From NCBI GenBank assembly GCA_003649745.1, contig QMST01000032.1, positions 1-6,368 of the forward strand: a stretch of 6,368 bases of DNA. Direction: 5' to 3'. Of this stretch, positions 5,809-6,368 are shown in pieces (positions within the stretch are counted from its first letter, which is position 1; every line of letters begins with the position of its first letter). This DNA is from Thermoplasmata archaeon (GTDB lineage: Archaea > Thermoplasmatota > E2 > DHVEG-1 > B8-G13). The translations under genes and the position numbers were made by a program. The notes below the pieces were generated by a model. The model made no database searches. It worked only from the letters and a program-made list of their open reading frames with translations, and was not told the DNA's origin.

Positions 5809-5821
5809 AAAATATTTTAAA

Positions 5822-6037
5822 ATGGCAGACAAAAAAGAGTTTAAAGGTGGAGAAATTGTAATAACAATAGATTATGAAAAATGCACTGGCTCTGGTGAAT
5901 GCGTAACAGCTTGCCCAGTTGATATCTATGAGGTTGTAAATGGTAAAGCTGTTGCAAAAAATGTTGAGGAATGTGTAGAATGCTGTGCCTGTGTAAATGC
6001 ATGTCCAAACAATGCGATAGAGCACAGCTCATGTTAA
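5822..6037 (+). CDS. Small ferredoxin with two cluster motifs, the first with Ser for one Cys
   Basis: A 71-residue electron carrier. The second motif is complete: C51-x2-C54-x2-C57-x3-C61-P, so it should bind [4Fe-4S]. The first motif reads C21-x2-S24-x2-C27-x3-C31-P, where the second cysteine is serine. Relatives with Asp or another residue at this place carry a [3Fe-4S] or labile fourth-iron cluster, so this site may be [3Fe-4S] or serine-ligated. Extra cysteines are C55 and the C-terminal C71. IDYEKC before the first motif and CPVDIYEV after it are typical. I chose ATG 5822 because it follows GGGAGGT (5802-5808) and gives a normal N-terminus (MADKKEF). ATG 5798, overlapping the CMD stop, would add eight residues. 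It lies between the CMD and ferritin genes, so it may supply electrons to the CMD protein or release ferritin iron by reduction; both are inference. Confidence 0.9.
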   Translation: MADKKEFKGGEIVITIDYEKCTGSGECVTACPVDIYEVVNGKAVAKNVEECVECCACVNACPNNAIEHSSC

Positions 6038-6070
6038 AAAAATTGTGAAATTTAAAGGCGAAAGAATATT

Positions 6071-6368
6071 ATGTTGAGTAAAAAAATGTTAGATGAGTTA
6101 AACAGGCAGGTGAACGCTGAGCTTTATTCTAGCTATCTATATCTAAGCATGGCAGCCTATTTTGAATCCATCAATCTCAAAGGTTTTGCAAACTGGATGA
6201 AAATACAAGCTCAAGAAGAGGTTACCCATGCGATGAAATTTTTTGATTACATAAACGAGAGAGGAGGGAGAGTAACACTTGATACCATAAAGAAACCACC
6301 AGCTGAGTGGAAATCCTCACTGGATGTATTCGAAAACACATATAAACATGAGGTAAACGTGACAAAGA
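6071..6368 (+). CDS. ftnA: Ferritin (FtnA-like), 3' end outside window
   Basis: The first 99 residues of an iron-storage ferritin, which oxidises Fe(II) and stores it in a 24-subunit shell. The start MLSKKMLDELNRQVNAELYS and the QEEVTHAMKFFDY block are typical of bacterial/archaeal FtnA. The ferroxidase residues fall at the same numbers as I recall for E. coli FtnA: E17, Y24, E50, H53 and E94 in KHE. No haem-binding methionine of bacterioferritin is evident in this part. About 65-75 residues should follow, including the last helices and Gln127-type ligand. The ATG at 6071 has a weak AAAGGCGA (6054-6061) upstream. It is 33 bases after the ferredoxin stop with no convincing promoter between, so it is probably transcribed with the CMD and ferredoxin genes. 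Confidence 0.93.
   Translation, partial: MLSKKMLDELNRQVNAELYSSYLYLSMAAYFESINLKGFANWMKIQAQEEVTHAMKFFDYINERGGRVTLDTIKKPPAEWKSSLDVFENTYKHEVNVTK

Noticed and set aside
5687..5821. Upstream extension of the ferredoxin frame as far as 5687
   Set aside because: The extra residues overlap the CMD gene in another frame and do not look like ferredoxin. GGGAGGT at 5802-5808 and the family N-terminus favour ATG 5822.

Overview
The window looks archaeal, most likely a euryarchaeote-type lineage with AT-rich DNA. The signs are BRE/TATA-like promoters in place of -35/-10 boxes, a mix of short-leader or leaderless starts and strong GGGAGGT ribosome binding sites, T-rich rather than hairpin terminators, an archaeal XerA-type recombinase, two Lrp/RAM-domain proteins and heavy use of AGA/AGG arginine codons. 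I cannot place it more finely.

Left part (1-2221, + strand): the catalytic part of a XerA-like tyrosine recombinase, whose N-terminus lies outside the window; then a TATA-like promoter and a 79-residue stand-alone RAM (amino-acid sensor) protein; then, 41 bases on, an aromatic-amino-acid-type permease. The first ~45 codons of the permease appear to be read in the wrong frame. A 41-codon stretch that looks like real protein lies in another frame, consistent with two compensating single-base indels.

Middle part (2222-4902, + strand): a 157-base regulatory gap with a perfect 7-bp palindrome just upstream of a TATA box. It is followed by a two-gene unit: an aconitase/isopropylmalate-dehydratase large-subunit homolog (LeuC/HacA family) and, 7 bases later, an HD-domain phosphohydrolase related to SAMHD1 and dGTPases. 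The LeuC homolog keeps all three iron-sulfur cysteines but has replacements at several positions that line the active site in the known enzymes, and no small subunit follows it. This is the best candidate here for an undescribed activity.

Right part (4907-6368): an Lrp/AsnC regulator on the - strand, convergent with the HD gene (4 bases between stops) and divergent from a + strand unit of an AhpD-like carboxymuconolactone decarboxylase protein, an 8Fe-type ferredoxin and a ferritin cut by the window edge. The 127-base divergent spacer carries several ACGA half-sites, one inverted pair enclosing the likely TATA box. One copy resembles the operator I recall for the Methanocaldococcus Lrp-family activator Ptr2. 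The simplest reading is a thiol-redox/iron-storage operon controlled by the adjacent Lrp protein. I found no tRNA, rRNA, CRISPR array or insertion sequence.
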